From Eutreptiella sp. 'Long Island Sound 2002' (Eukaryota > Euglenozoa > Euglenophyceae > Eutreptiales > Eutreptiaceae): a stretch of DNA of 64,000 nt. Position numbers and translations under genes: made by a program. Below, piece by piece: positions 13,401 through 25,361 of this stretch (its first letter is position 1; the number at the start of each line of letters is the position of its first letter). A model generated the notes under the pieces. That model was not told where the DNA came from. It saw only the letters and a list, made by a program, of their open reading frames with translations, and searched no databases. The stretch covers positions 30,884,806 to 30,948,805 of the forward strand of contig OZ038385.1 of assembly GCA_964036045.1 (NCBI GenBank), in the 5' to 3' direction.

Positions 13401-16400
13401 CCGCGGTGCCCGTGGGTCGAGGTCGCTTGTGAGGGGACTTGGGGGGGAGGGGGGACGGGGACGAGGGTGCGGGTCGGCAGGTGAGAGCGGAAGGTTTCAC
13501 GTCCGGTCAGGGGGTGTCGGTGTGCAGCCGAGGGGACCGCCCGGCCATGGACCTCCACCAGCACCACAAGTTCAGACCCCCCCCCCCCCCGGCCCTGAGG
13601 GACCCCTTCAGTGTGACTCACAACAAACCCCCCACCCACGCACAGTGCGCCCCATTCGCCGTTGATGTGGATGGCCAAAACGATGGTGTTCCGGTGTGCA
13701 AACGACTCGTTACTGTCCAACCGATTGCATCGGGCGATCGACTGCAATGGCGGTTGGCCGTGCTGCTGTGTCCATGACGCATTGAATTAAGGAGCGCCCG
13801 GGACGGGACGGAAGTCGAATGGAAACGACATGCGCTCCTAATGTTTTTTTTTCTCGTCGGCCAGGCTCGCCGCACTACCACAAGAGGGCCGCGGCGGCGC
13901 AGCCGGGGCTCGCCATGCCGGCGCGCGCGTACAAAGCGAGCCTGAACCGGCCGTACGCGACGCGCTCGTACCGCGCGGTCAACATGCCGTTCCAATGCGA
14001 GTACCCGATGGTGCGGTGGCTGGAGCGGAACGGGTACGACGTGAGCTACTGGTCCGGCGTCGACACGGACCGCCTCGGCGCGGCCATCTCGGCGCGCTTC
14101 CGGCTCTTCCTCTCGGTGGGGCACGACGAGTACTGGTCGGGTCGGCAGCGGGAGCACGTCACGGCCGCGCGCGATGCCGGGGTCCATCTCGGGTTCTTCA
14201 GCGGGAATGAGGTGTACTGGCGTATCCGATGGGAGGACGGCGCCACATCGGACGGATCACGGACAGACTCGCACCGGACCGTCGTCGTCTACAAAGATAC
14301 GCAGGTGTCGGTGCCTGAACTCCGGGAACTCCGGTTTTCAACTCCGCCGGGGGGGTGGGGGTTTGGGGAAGAGGGCTCAATTGGCAGGACTATTAATCAC
14401 TTATTATGAACTCTGGCACCGAAGGCTCCGATTTTTTTTTTTTTGAGCATTGAAAATGTTTTTTTTTTTAATCAACACATGGCACATGATGACTTTTCTG
14501 AACCCCCTCGACGCGCTGATTCCAAAAATACCATTTTCATTTTTTGCCGAATTTGTCCGGGTCACCTCCGGGGCCCCGGGGTCAGTCTCAGTAGGATTTT
14601 GGGGAGGCCGTCAATTGAGCCTTTTTTTGGGGGGGGCGGGGGTCCAGCCAGAGGGCGGTATCGACCCCCCCCTCCGCCCCCCGAAGTTGAACGCCCACCG
14701 ACCCCTTCCTCCGGCTGTGGAGCTCTTCGACCCGCGGCCTTGCGCCTGCTCGTGTCCCCCGCGGTCCGTTGTGCCTATCACAAGCCGGTCTGGGCGGTGG
14801 AGACGGGTCCCATGTTCCCCCCAGTCCCCCGTGCCCTAACCCCCGCCCCCCGGCGAAGAGGGACCAGGAAGACCGGCAGCGCTGCGGGCTCTCCGGTCAG
14901 TACCGAAGCCAGTGACAAGGGGAGGGAGAGGGCAGGCGCGTTGTTCGGGGAGTCACCCCCGGAGGCAGCGCCGCCGGGCCCAGGCCGCGATGGCGTGCGG
15001 TGCTGGGGGCACCTCCGGCCCCTCGGTAGACATTTGTGGGGGGCCCTCGCCGCATTGTGAGCCCCCCCCCGTTCCCGTGATGCGTGACCGCCATCGTCGA
15101 TTGTATCGCCACGCGGCACACCCTCTGAGCCTTTCCGGCGTCCACGTCCCTGACCCCCCCCCCTTGCGTCACCTTTCGATGGGCAGTCGGGGGTTGGGGG
15201 TTTGGCAGCAGAACCCCGGGCCTGAGGGCCACTGCTCTTCTTGCCTCCATTTTTCTTTGTGCTGGTCCGCATGTCTGGGGGACGGCACAAAAGACCTCCG
15301 GAGACGTCCAAACGATGGAGTGGGGCGCACGGGGGTGAGCAGGACGGGGTGCTGGGTCCCACAAGAGTGTTGCCCTGCCCCTGTACCTGTGCCCCCAGTC
15401 GTTTGCTTAAATTGCAGAAAGGTACGGAGCAGCGGCACCCCCCTCCCCCCCCCCCAAACTGCATTGGAAGCCCCCCCCCCCCCCCCCCTCCAGGCCGCCC
15501 AGCTTATGCCCAGCTACCGTCCCCCTGACGGCAAACGCCAGGTTCAATGGCATTTGTAACTGACAGTAACTGCCCCCAACCGCCTCGGCAACCACCTCCA
15601 ACCGCCTGTCTCAGCGCTTCTGGGGCGGCCTCTGAGGTCCCTTGCCTTCCAATGCATCCCTCCCCCCCCCCCCCCCCACACCCCACACCCCTCCTCAGAT
15701 CCCCCACCCCCGGGTCTGTCAAAAAAGTCCTCAGGGGACAGATTAGATTTTGTAGAGGGAAAATAATGTTGGGCCATTTTTGCTGCACAAACCCTTGGAT
15801 CCCAGACGCACCCCCCCCCCCTTCTACCACAAGCCTGCGTGTCCCCCTGCCTGTCCGATCCCGATCCATCCCCTGCACAAGGCAACGAAGCCGTTGGACC
15901 CTGTCGAGTGGACTGGCACATTCCGCGACGGCCGAGACATCAACCCCCTCGGCCCTCAGCCCGAGAACGCCTTGACCGGCACCATTTTCACCGTCAACGC
16001 CTGGCGGCATGACCCGTTGGTCGTCCCGGCCAAGTTCGCGGCGCACCGGTTCTGGCGCAACACCACCGTGGCCGCGCTGCGCGGTGACGAGGAGGCGGTG
16101 CTGTTGACGGGGCTCCTGGGGCACGAATGGGACGAGGACGTAGACAACGGTTTCCGGCCGGCGGGGCTCATGCATTTGTCCCGAACCACCGTCGACAACG
16201 TGCATTATCTGGTGGATGAGGGGTCAGTGTTCGACTCCGGCACCGCAACACATCACCTCACGCTTTACCGTCATTCGTCTGGAGCTCTTGTGTTTGGCGC
16301 AGGGACAGTCCAGTGGATGTGGGGCTTGGTACTGTTGTCCTTCGCGTGATCATTTTTAGCCTGTAGCAGTGACCACCCGGGCGTTGGATGGCCGTTGGTG

Positions 16401-18205
16401 GTCGACCGACGCCGGTTGGTGGTGAATTAATGGTTGTCGATTGTAACCCGATTCCGATGGTGGCAGTCGACCGACGGCTGTGGGCAGATAACCGACACTA
16501 TCCGATCGTTGACTGTAATATTAACCAACAACCGTTGGCTTCAAGCGACAACAGTTGATGGTCGACGCCTTTTTTGCCTCTGCACAGACCCCTGGGGCAC
16601 GAGGGAGGCTCAATAGTGGGGTGGCGTAGCGAGCCTGTGTAAGCAAGGGGATAGCGATCCTGCTCATATTGTTTGACGTTAAACCGCTCGAGGACCGGCT
16701 GTCGCACGCGCACCAGCGGATCCGTTGAGGCCCACCTACAACGACCGTATTTGTTTTTTCATGTTTTTCGTGATTGTGCACCACCGCACCCCTTTCGGTG
16801 TTGTGGTGCTGAATGTCAGTGAAGGTTGGCAACAACATAATCTTCGCAAGGATGGCACATCCACGACTTTTTGCCTCGATGCGGTCAATCTCTTCTCTCA
16901 TCCCTCATTCCCTCAGTGCCGCCTGAATCCCTCCTCCCCTCATTGCCTGAATCCAGCATCCCTCGTTCCCTCAGTCCTCCATCCCGCCGTTCCCCAATGT
17001 CCCCATTGTCTCGTGCCCTCATCAATTTGGCAGCAGATGGTCGGCCACCCGCCTTACCATAACGTAGGCGGGGTAGATAGGCAAAGATAAAATGTTCTTT
17101 GAGGTGTTGTCATGAGTTTCTCCGACACGATGCCCTGCAACGTCTGCATCAACCGCCGCCGGTGTAAGGGATACAGACCACATATGTACAGCAGGTCCTA
17201 CGTGCGTTGATCACAAGGGGCGCTCGCACATGGAACCTCAAAGACGAACAAGCACATTGGCCCACCAACAAGCTACGCCGTGTGAAAGAGAGAATGAGGG
17301 AAGGGAGGATTCCGGGCCTCGCATCACGGACGCCGTATTCTGTCCTTTTGCTGCCAAACACCGCCCTCTTGTCGACGCTTGCCGACCCCTGCGTCGCCTT
17401 CAGGACGCGCACCACGATTCCCCGAATGGCATGCCCCCCGAGAGGGCCAACCCCTACACCATCCGTGTCGGGGTGGACCGCACCGCACCGGACCCCGCAG
17501 TGCAGCAGGCCACGCTGAATCTCCTCGTGGACATGGGCGTCCATCCGCACACACCGCAGCCGGATCTCACGCTCACCGCCTCGTCGACAGACACCGTGGC
17601 CCCCAAGAGCGAAATTGCGTCGTGCCAAGTGCATCGCTTGAGCGGACGGGACAAGCACCGAGAACTGGTCTGCCACGGAGTCGCCCACGACGTTGGGGGC
17701 GGTACGTGCCTTATTCCTCCCGCTCACACCCCCGCCCTGACACGTGCTCCCTTGGCTTCACTGCCTCACCCTCAGGCCACCAGCACCCCTCACCCTCGCC
17801 TTCCCCCGCAGCCTCAGCCTCACTGATCCTCTCACACTCTCACTCCCAGCCACACCCTCACACCCTCAACCGCACTTGACCCAGCGTCAGTTTCCGCCTC
17901 AGGCCACCCTCGCCCGCACCCTCACCCGCCCAGCCCCTCTTTCGCGCGCGCCTGCCCTCTCCCTCACACTCCGTCCAGTGGTGGCCGCGGTGGAGATCAC
18001 AGCCACCGCTGGCAAGCGCTGGCACCCGGCGGTGCTGAGTCCGGACCACAGGACGTGGCATTACAAGGCAGTGGTCCCGGCGGGACCGAAATGCAGCCTT
18101 TTGAGGAACGTCACAACGCGGGCCGTCGACGACAGCGGGAATCTGGAGGCCCCCCATCGGCCCGGGAAACACAGCGCGAGGGATTGCGTGGAGATCGAGT
18201 CCTGA
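10057..18205 (+). CDS. Secreted N,N-dimethylformamidase large-subunit-like protein (six exons, 736 aa)
   Basis: Exons: 10057-10463, 12791-13182, 13865-14304, 15882-16328, 17404-17701 and 17979-18205. They total 2,211 nt (736 codons plus TGA), all introns are GT-AG, and every junction restores an expected motif. The ATG is followed by a hydrophobic signal peptide (MPLVALVLLLLLLLADG). Next come the N-terminal sandwich region (YRMGYYGGAGAR), the central domain (TYNCWGSMNTYGY, then NRPY, then LSVGHDEYWS and FFSGNEVYWR), the FGAGTVQWMWGL segment, and a final Ig/Fn3-like repeat ending in AVDDSGN. In Paracoccus dimethylformamidase the Glu of GHDEYW is an iron ligand; here it is Glu355, with His353 nearby. 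The family is mainly bacterial, often actinobacterial, so transfer followed by intron gain is likely. The true substrate is unknown. Export to the secretory pathway or cell surface is inferred from the signal peptide. Confidence 0.88.
11473..11733. repeat. Minisatellite, 31-bp period, in intron 1
   Basis: About eight copies of a 31-bp unit containing CAGTGACCATCCAGAGACCA followed by TCAGGAAATAA, with a few substitutions. A separate 30-odd-bp sequence (GACGACATTTGTGTAGAATG core) occurs twice just after it, near 11742 and 11845. Confidence 0.9.
12432..12755. repeat. Intronic repeat, copy in intron 1
   Basis: Related over about 300 bp to 14372-14705 in intron 3 of the same gene and in the same orientation. 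Shared landmarks are TTATTATGAACTCTGG, TTTTGAGCATTGAAAATG, GGTCACCTCCGGGGCC, CAGTCTC then GTAGGATTTTGGGG, GTCAATTGAGCC, and a poly(G) then poly(C) end. A shorter, poorer relative lies near 10985-11130. Confidence 0.8.
12791..13182 (+). CDS. DMFase-like gene, exon 2
   Basis: Starts after CCGCAG and completes the Trp codon. It encodes HVSANWSVPTDATSGIYFAR through TYNCWGSMNTYGYECGDP and ends one base into a Gly codon before GTCCGG. The SGIYFARL strand and the YNCWG motif are typical of the family. Confidence 0.88.
13865..14304 (+). CDS. DMFase-like gene, exon 3 (catalytic core)
   Basis: Starts after GGCCAG and ends before GTGTCG. It carries NRPY, CEYPMVRWLERNGYDVSYWS, LSVGHDEYWS and FFSGNEVYWRIRWED, the most conserved part of the family, including the putative metal-ligand Glu355. 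Confidence 0.9.
14372..14705. repeat. Intronic repeat, copy in intron 3
   Basis: Partner of 12432-12755. It begins about 70 bp after the exon 3 donor. It is more diverged, with long poly(T) runs, but keeps every landmark in order. Confidence 0.8.
15882..16328 (+). CDS. DMFase-like gene, exon 4
   Basis: Starts after CACAAG in phase 0. It encodes ATKPLDPVEWTGTFRDGRD through LTGLLGHEWDEDVDNGFRP and FGAGTVQWMWGL, ending before GTACTG. The WMWGL end meets DAHHD of exon 5, as expected for the family. Confidence 0.87.
17404..17701 (+). CDS. DMFase-like gene, exon 5
   Basis: Starts after CTTCAG. It encodes DAHHDSPNGMPPERANPY and QQATLNLLVDMGVHPHTPQP and ends one base into a codon before GTACGT. The segment links the catalytic region to the C-terminal Ig-like repeat. 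Confidence 0.85.
17979..18205 (+). CDS. DMFase-like gene, exon 6 (terminal)
   Basis: Starts after CGTCCAG. The restored Val begins VVAAVEITATAGKRWHPAV, typical of bacterial Ig/Fn3-like repeats with a WHPA core, and it continues to RAVDDSGNLE. The stop is TGA at 18203-18205. Confidence 0.85.
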
Positions 18206-21200
18206 GCCACCGCCAGAGGGCGGTCGCTGGGTGGTCAAGTTGTACAATATGAGACGCGGATGCTGCTCTGCTCAGAAAATCAGGTCAAGTTGTGCCAACG
18301 CAGAGGGTACCGCCCCATCCCCCTCCCCATGGCCATCCGACTGCGTGTGAAGCCTGCCGGCGCCGGCATGGGGGAGAACGCGCGAGGGCGGCAGTATCCA
18401 TCCCTCATCCTTTTTTTGAATGCTCATCTGCAGCAGGGCCAAGTGTGCAGGAAGTTCGAGAAGGATCGTCCGGGGATAGGGAATGCCGGGGGTCATGCGT
18501 TGAAAGTCAGGCGCAGGATGTTGAAGACTGTTGCGAAGGAGTGCAGAGGGTCGCTCAGGCTGCTGCAATGCCGAACACTGGAGTCAGCATCCCACTTTGA
18601 CTTACAAAATTTTTCACCTCACCCGAGAGATACCAACGCCCCCGAACAATGAAAGCAGGTCACACAAAGGCCACCTGGACACCAGTTGTACGACGCGGGT
18701 ACCCACCCAGCCTTTCTGAAACAGGGGGTTTTGGAGTGAACGGCCGTGGGGGTTATTCGAGGATGATACCCCCCCCCTCGCCCTGTCGCCAGTGCTGCTG
18801 CCATGGGAAGCAGTGGGATTAACATTCCAGTCTGACCCAAATACTGTGCTGGCTCCCCCAATCCCGATGCGTCAGCAGAAGTGGGTCGCACAAAGGACAT
18901 GGCACCAAACGACGGGTATGACAGCACCCAACCGCCTTTTATGTGACCCCCACGCCCCCTGTCAAAGACAAGGACTGGGTGAGACCCCGTCTCTCCGTCT
19001 GCCGGTCATCCCAGCATCCCTCGGGCGCGTTCGCTCCGCACACGTCCCCCTCTGGACCATCCCAGGGTGCACAAGGAGCAGACCTCTGCTGTGCTGCAGA
19101 GGCCGAGAGAACACTCTTAATGGACCGTAGGGCACCACTTGGATCTCTCGTGGGCGGGGCGAGGCTGCCAAGACCCTGAAGTTCGGAGCGTGCTCTCCAC
19201 CACATCTGCGGTGGGAATTCTAACACTGGGTCCGTGTTCCAAATCACCAAGTGTTACACATCAGTGAGCCCTCTTCTGCGTCCGCCCTTCAGTTTTGGGG
19301 GTGGGGGTGGGGGGGGAGGGGGGGGCGCTCGACGTGCAAAAACTGGCGGGGGAGTGGACGCCACGAGCGCACCGCTGCGGTTGTGAGCAGCAGGGCAGAC
19401 CGTCCATTCTCACCCCCAAAACTGCAATCGCACCCCCTGGCCGCTCATCAGCACTGGCCTTGACCCACAGCAGCAGGTCATGCCAAAGACATGGCACATT
19501 GGCACTGGCACGTGGTGTCCTGGTTGTACTGCAACCAGCCACCCGCCCATGTGTGCACTGGTTGCAGTATCGGGGGTCCCACGGTGCCAGTGAAGGAGGG
19601 GACAAGCGTTTGGATTGAGTTCTCAAGGGGTTTGGGGGTCAGGTGGGCTGGCTTTCTGCAGGAACGCCCGGAGCAGGTGGGCATGCCCACTTTGCACTAC
19701 CAGAGCGGGTACCAAATTGTTGCTGGTGCGCTGTCTCTGACCACAGGCAAAATGTGCTGGAAATGGAAATGTAGGGGATTGTCTTTGGTGCCACTAAGTC
19801 GGTCGCCATGGCAGTCAGCCCCCCCTGCCGCCGCTGTCTGCCTCCAGTATCCAACCTGGAAAACGACAATCATTATGCACTGCTGAACACCACATCGCTC
19901 AGTCACATCCAACACTCAGTAGGGCCCTCTGTAGCAGTCAGCCCCTCACAATCACGCCTCATTGCCCGGACAGTCGCAGCAAGTCTGCACCGGTGCCACC
20001 GCAGCCCTGGGCTGCATTCAGGAAAAAGAAGCGACGAATTTCTTGCTCAAGAGGAACAGCCCTGCCTGCCACCCACGCGTGTGCCCTTTGCCCAGCCAGA
20101 ACTGGAGTATAAATCAAGAGTCTTGCACGAACATGTTCGCTGCACAGCACAGCAAACACCGCCCCAAACCCAATATTAGGGACAGTGTCAGGGAACACTC
20201 ACAACAGCAGCTCTAGGATACTCCAATATGGACAATGGTGCAATACCCACCCACCTTTTTCCCCCACGATGTGGGAAAAATAAGCAATGCATGCAACCGC
20301 CGTGACTTCTTCGCACATCGTTATGGTCCATGCACCAGTGGTGTCCCATACTGCTGCCTCACCGATGCATGCCTGTGCCAGCGCCTTTCCGGACCCTGAT
20401 GATGCAACGGCTCAAGTTGGAGGAGTGCGCAAGAGAGTGTGGCTGGGGCTGGCGGCACATTGGACACATGATGGTTCACATTCTGTGAGCAGGCAAAGGC
20501 GACTGCAATGAACAATTCTTTATGTGCATCGCTTTTACCATTGCCGTCAAGCAACGCCTGTCGACGTCACAGCCCCCCTGTTCGAGGTCACAGCCTCCAA
20601 TGACCTGTGGAGGCATTTCTGGAATCAAGGGACGTATCGCCACCCACGCACAGCCACACTCAACAATTTAATGACACAGGTCGGCAAGGAGGGAAGTTTC
20701 GGTGAACTAGTCAAGTCAAATCAGCCGGCCTGAAGGAGGAGACGTCCCCAAATTGTCCGGTTGCTCACCTGGGATTTGAGAATTCAGACGTCTCCGTGCT
20801 TCATTGCTGAAAAGTACCGCTTCACTAGTGAATACGCCAGGAATTGCATGTTTTTGACAGGTCCTTACACTGCTGCTTTCCTTGTCAATAACCATTACAC
20901 TACGATTGCTGGCATCCAAGTTCATGGGCCAGGTTGATGGAGGCGGGGTAATTTTTTTAGGTGCGAAATCTTTCTTTTAACGCGCCCTAAAATTTAAGAA
21001 AAGTGCTAAAATTTAATTCAAAGCAACTCAAAAATGAGCAAAAATATCTAAAGCAAAAGATTTCGCATCTACAAAAAATGATTCTCTGCTAAAGGATAAG
21101 ATTCCAATAAAACAAAAAATCAAAAAAAAAGTCATTCACATGTTTAAACACATCGCAAAAATCAAAAAAAATTTAGCTGGCTTTATAACAGAATTTTATT

Positions 21201-21768
21201 TTTTAGATGGCCATATAACAAACAAGATTTTGCTGAAACCAAAAGAACGCAAAGCCGGGGCTGGGGAGGAGGGCAGAAATGCTGCTCCTAGGGGCACCCC
21301 ACCAGAGGAATCATCCACATGCCTCAACAAACCCTGAAAACAAGGCACAACAAAGAATAGCAAATAATACCACCTCATGCCATGTTGCAGTTGGCTGAGC
21401 ACTTTCAAAACCTAGGTTTCCGCAGAAACCCCAGTTGGGCGTCACTGCCTCTCTTCTCTATGGTGTATAGTATATTTTTTTACTGCATGCCGACAACAAC
21501 TTGTCCTGCGGGCCCACCCCCGGCGGAAGCCTTCGCCCAAGCGGAGCGCAATTCGACGCACAGGGCACCGGGGGCAGCAACGGCCACTTCAGGGCCGCAG
21601 GAAGATGACGCCCGGCTGCCGCACATGGACCCACAAGCGCGGAGACGTGGGCTGTGCATGTCGGGGACACAACCGGGATGGCAACGGTGCTGACCACTGC
21701 CCCGAAGTGCGACATGTTGCAGACTGGGCATCTGGAGATGGCCCCGCCGGCGGTAGCGGCCCACCGCG

Positions 21769-21957
21769 GTGCAGACTATGCGGCTGGACTCTGCTGCGGG
21801 CGCGTCACGACCTGCCGGGAACGGATTCGCCGACGCATGCGCGACCTATTTCACGGTGGACGACATCCTGCGGCATGCGGACCACCTCAACAAGTACGAC
21901 GCTAGAGGAACCACGGTGCCGCGCTGTGAGACGACTGCCGGGTTGATCAAAGAGTAG
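21769..21957 (+). other. Possible LysM-like fragment
   Basis: The frame contains ACATYFTVDDILRHADHLNK, which resembles the second half of a LysM carbohydrate-binding repeat (CATYFTVDDIL, then N). It ends in TAG at 21955. There is no signal peptide, and the first LysM half (GDTC) is absent in this frame. It could be an exon of a broken gene or chance. Confidence 0.2.
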
Positions 21958-23422
21958 CGGCTGCCCACCGCGACGGGACCGCTGCTACCAGGTACCACCT
22001 TCGCGAGGCACGAGCCGAGGGGCCAGGTTGTGGGAGAACTTGGACACAGAGGCCAGGTCGGGAGGGGGGCGGTGTGGTGTTCATGTCGGCGCCGTTGGCC
22101 GCCTGCACACGGTCCAGGGGTTGTTGTGGTACAACCTGCAACCTTGCCAACCGGAGCATCGTCGTTGTCCAGAGTTACGGTGTCCCCGTCGTTTACAATG
22201 TCCTGTGCGCGCACAGCGGGGGCGGAGCCAGTGGCCTCAATCAGTAGCACCACCATGGATCCGGAAACGATGGTGACCGAGATGACTGGTACGGCTTTCC
22301 GACAGGTTGTGGCACAATGGACTGTGGACTACCAGCTGAATGACACAAACTTCGATCTTGCGACTACACCGGGAAACAACTCCGTTTTCAAGGATGGCTC
22401 ACTCATTTCCTAGGTTGTAGACACCGAGTAGCTGCGCGCCAAACATTGCCCCCCAGCCGCATTATGAGACATACCCCGCAAGCTCCCTACCTAGGCGACT
22501 AGTTAGGCGTGCAACAAGTGTATGTGAAAATTATTTGTCACGCGGACGCCGTAATTGATCTCTTGCGCATCTAGTACTACTACTAGTGATCGGGTGTCTG
22601 CACCACTTGTGAGACATTTTGAAGGCGATCCAGCAGCTGATGGCCATTCAATGCTTTCAAAGAAATTGTGGGCAATGTATTTTGTGTGGCAGCAGCAGCC
22701 GTCATCGTTTCCGTGCGCAAGCCCGACGGTCCCGTCAATTGCAGCGCTGGCGGTGGCATCACTACAGTTGCGATAGTGACAGGCTGTGGGCACGTCTAGG
22801 TCATGCAAAAGTTCTTGCAAATGGGGACGGCACTAAAGGGACCAATCGCACACGCGCGCTCAGATAGTCTGTTGGCTGTCAGTGCACATTGCACGCAACC
22901 GGACCTCGCGTGCTCTTTGTTAGACATAGAGGTGAACCTGGATGGACTGACCAAATCTAGCCTACAGGCGTGCCTTTGCCCGCCAAGTTCATAAGTATGG
23001 AGAGCTGTGGCCCCAAAAAAAGGATGATGTAACAGCACCCTTCCCGGCCCCAACGGATAGATGGCCATCTAAGTACTTAGGCGGCTCAAGTTGCATGGTC
23101 AAAATGCGCCCAAAACTGCCTCTGCACGGCACTGCGAAAAAATAGTCCTTTTGGGGGGGACGTAAAACGCAAGAACCAAAAATCCCGTGAAAAGCAATTA
23201 ACTGGTCCATTTTCCTTTATTTTCAACAAAACCGACTGCCCGGGAAAATGATTTATTTCCACCAAAATGAACTTCTTTTTTGGGAAAACCACGACTTTTT
23301 GTTTCCTCTACCATTTATGCTTTGCAATAAAAACACCCGTGAGCTTTCAATCTTTTGGAAAACCAGTTTTGAAAAACCATGTTGCACGCAGCACCACAAG
23401 AAGCATTTTTTGGTACCACTTC

Positions 23423-23444
23423 TTTGCGCGAGGCCTCGCGCAAA
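23423..23444. repeat. Perfect palindrome with GCGCGAGGCCTCGCGC core
   Basis: A 22-bp perfect palindrome: the 16-bp core at 23426-23441 extended by TTT and AAA. The core recurs exactly at 24409-24424 inside an intron, and in a near-identical form at 23535-23550. Confidence 0.9.
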
Positions 23445-23576
23445 CACCAACACAACAGCGCAATAAAATGCATCACAGAGAAAAATGTGCCGCACAAGGT
23501 GACAGCATAAAATGTCGTCGAAGAGGAATGCATAGCGCGAGCCCTCGCGCATAATATATCAGAACAAGCGAAGAAA

Positions 23577-25353
23577 TTACTTTTTCTTCGGAACAGTTTG
23601 CATCTTAGAACCCAATGCCTTAGCAACGGACGTGTTACCCTTAGGAGGTGGCTTTGCGGGCGCGCTTCTTGGTTGGGACTGACGGCCTGGCTGCTTGAAT
23701 GGAGCTCGGGCCCCGGTTTCCTCGGACCTCGGCTTCGCTGCCACTTTCTTCGCTGCCTTGCCCTGGGAGACCTGCGCTTCCTCCTCCTCTTCTTCCTCGC
23801 TCTCCTCCTCTTCATCCCCATCGCTCTCGTCGGATTCTGCACCGGTAACCAACTTCGCTGCCTGAGGCTTGGAGGCAGTCTTCTTCTTCTTTGGGGCTGG
23901 TTCCCCACCAGTAGACTTCCGCTTTGCAGGGGCCAGTGCTTCTGCAGCTTGACCTTTCTCAACAGTCTCTTCCTCCTTCAGCGACAACGCCTCATAACCC
24001 ACCTTGTCATCGCAAACCCATAGGGGAATACCACGGTTTGCCCAGTTGGCTTGCTGGTCCCAATCACCAGATGCGTGCAGTTTCGACTCTTGTGTCAATA
24101 CATGGTTCAACTGAGTCTGCACCCTGTTGACCCAATCGGAGAGATTGTCGGAGGTAACACCAAGAAGGTACATGCGAGAATCCAGCTCGACAGACGCGAT
24201 CTTGCACACCAGATCCGGCTGATGATCAATGAACACAAACGCAGGCTTGAAGGGCTTATCCTGCTTCAGGTGAAAGAGGTGAGTGTCGAAATACCACATA
24301 ACCGTCGTTATCGGAAGGTGACCGCCAAATTCAGCAGGATCCATCTCCTCTACTTGAGGAGGTCCAAACGTCACATAATTCGGAATCTGCAATGAGGGAG
24401 AAGTTATTGCGCGAGGCCTCGCGCCAAGAGCGGACGTAATGAGGGAATTATACCTTTCTCGACCAGCTATCCGGTGACGCAATCAGCAACCAGCGAACGT
24501 CAAACGTTGTAAGATCCCCTGCAGGCTTCGGTTTGACTGGCCAACTGAAGATGGGAATAAGCAATATGTGGCCAATGCGCGGCGCGTTGAAATCATCGTT
24601 GAGACGCCTCTCTGTTTCCGTTTCCAGCACGTTGAACATGTTCTCAGCAACAGTTTTGGAGCCGCAGATAAGGGTATCGGCACGCGCCATCTCTTCATAC
24701 AGCCAGGCTGGGCACATCGTCTCAGGAGCAAGATGTTCAAATATGTCGCCGTTGATGACAATCAGGTTCTTGTCAATCTCCATGAACCGCTTCGGAGGTT
24801 CGTGGTTCAACGCTGCAATTCGGGTCGCCTTAACTGTGATAGTTTGACTCAATGATGGATCCTGCTGTTCCACTGTCTTGAAGTCACCAGTAACGCCAGC
24901 AGGTGGGGGGACCACACGGCTCTTGGTAGGCTCTTGACCCAGGAGTTTTTGGACGTTGAGGATTTTCAGGGGGGCGGGTTTGCCTTTCTCTGCCACCTGC
25001 CACAGTGGTGCGCGAATCATGGATTTCCATGCCGGCCATGGACCGCGACTTTTGCCTTCAGACTCACGCCAATAGCCCCATGTACCAAGAGTCACCTTCA
25101 GGGCAAGCCTTCCAAGTGCAGCAACCTCTTTGCGGGTCCGCATGTCTTTGGCTAAAGAACAGAAATGGAGAAAGTGCGGCGCACTGATGCAGAAATGGAA
25201 CCCAAGTCGCGTCGATGGTACACACCTTTCTCAGGCCGAACGTACTGGCCGTTGTGCGGGTGGTCCAGATGCATTGAGACCCACTGCTCAAGGATGATGT
25301 CGTCAAACGAATTCTGCAAGGATTCGTTTTTGACCATGCAACTTGAGCCGCCT
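23577..25353 (-). CDS. Unrecognised multi-exon gene with acidic and Lys-rich tail
   Basis: Three exons are supported: about 25353-25226, 25151-24454 and 24386-23577 (TAA). Introns are 74 and 67 bp with GT...TTTAG and GT...TTGCAG ends, and both junctions keep frame. The first visible exon contains GSSCMVKNESLQNSFDDII and its true start is uncertain; the frame stays open to about 25697. The second exon contains WGYWRESEGKSRGPWPAW. The last begins IPNYVTFGPPQVEEMDPAEF and ends with a KRKST/PKKKK basic segment, a long Glu/Asp run and a Pro/Lys-rich tail, suggesting a nuclear or nucleic-acid-associated protein. At least 540 residues are visible. I recognise no domain. The short introns contrast with the 0.3-2.3 kb introns of the gene upstream. 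Confidence 0.6.
24409..24424. repeat. GCGCGAGGCCTCGCGC palindrome inside the 67-bp intron
   Basis: An exact copy of the 16-bp core at 23426-23441. It lies inside the intron spanning 24387-24453 of the minus-strand gene. Confidence 0.85.
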
Positions 25354-25361
25354 AAGAAGTA

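Larger units (their letters stand above)
18206..23576. other. Intergenic stretch with only weak coding hints
   Basis: I found no gene I can defend. A GC-rich part (about 21480-22440) has interrupted protein-like runs on the plus strand. An AT-rich part lies at about 20950-21210. A frame from 20524 to 20939 is open except for one TGA at 20731. Near 23076-23104 a 29-base string matches an exon at 25332-25360 in inverted orientation. Confidence 0.45.

Noticed and set aside
20524-20939. Frame open for about 138 codons except one TGA at 20731
   Set aside because: The part after the stop looks protein-like (SPCFIAEKYRFTSEYARNC), but there is no recognisable domain and no independent evidence of translation or splicing.
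22028-22413. GC-rich open frames on both strands
   Set aside because: Overlapping frames on both strands indicate base composition rather than coding. No motif was recognised beyond a short Cys-rich run.
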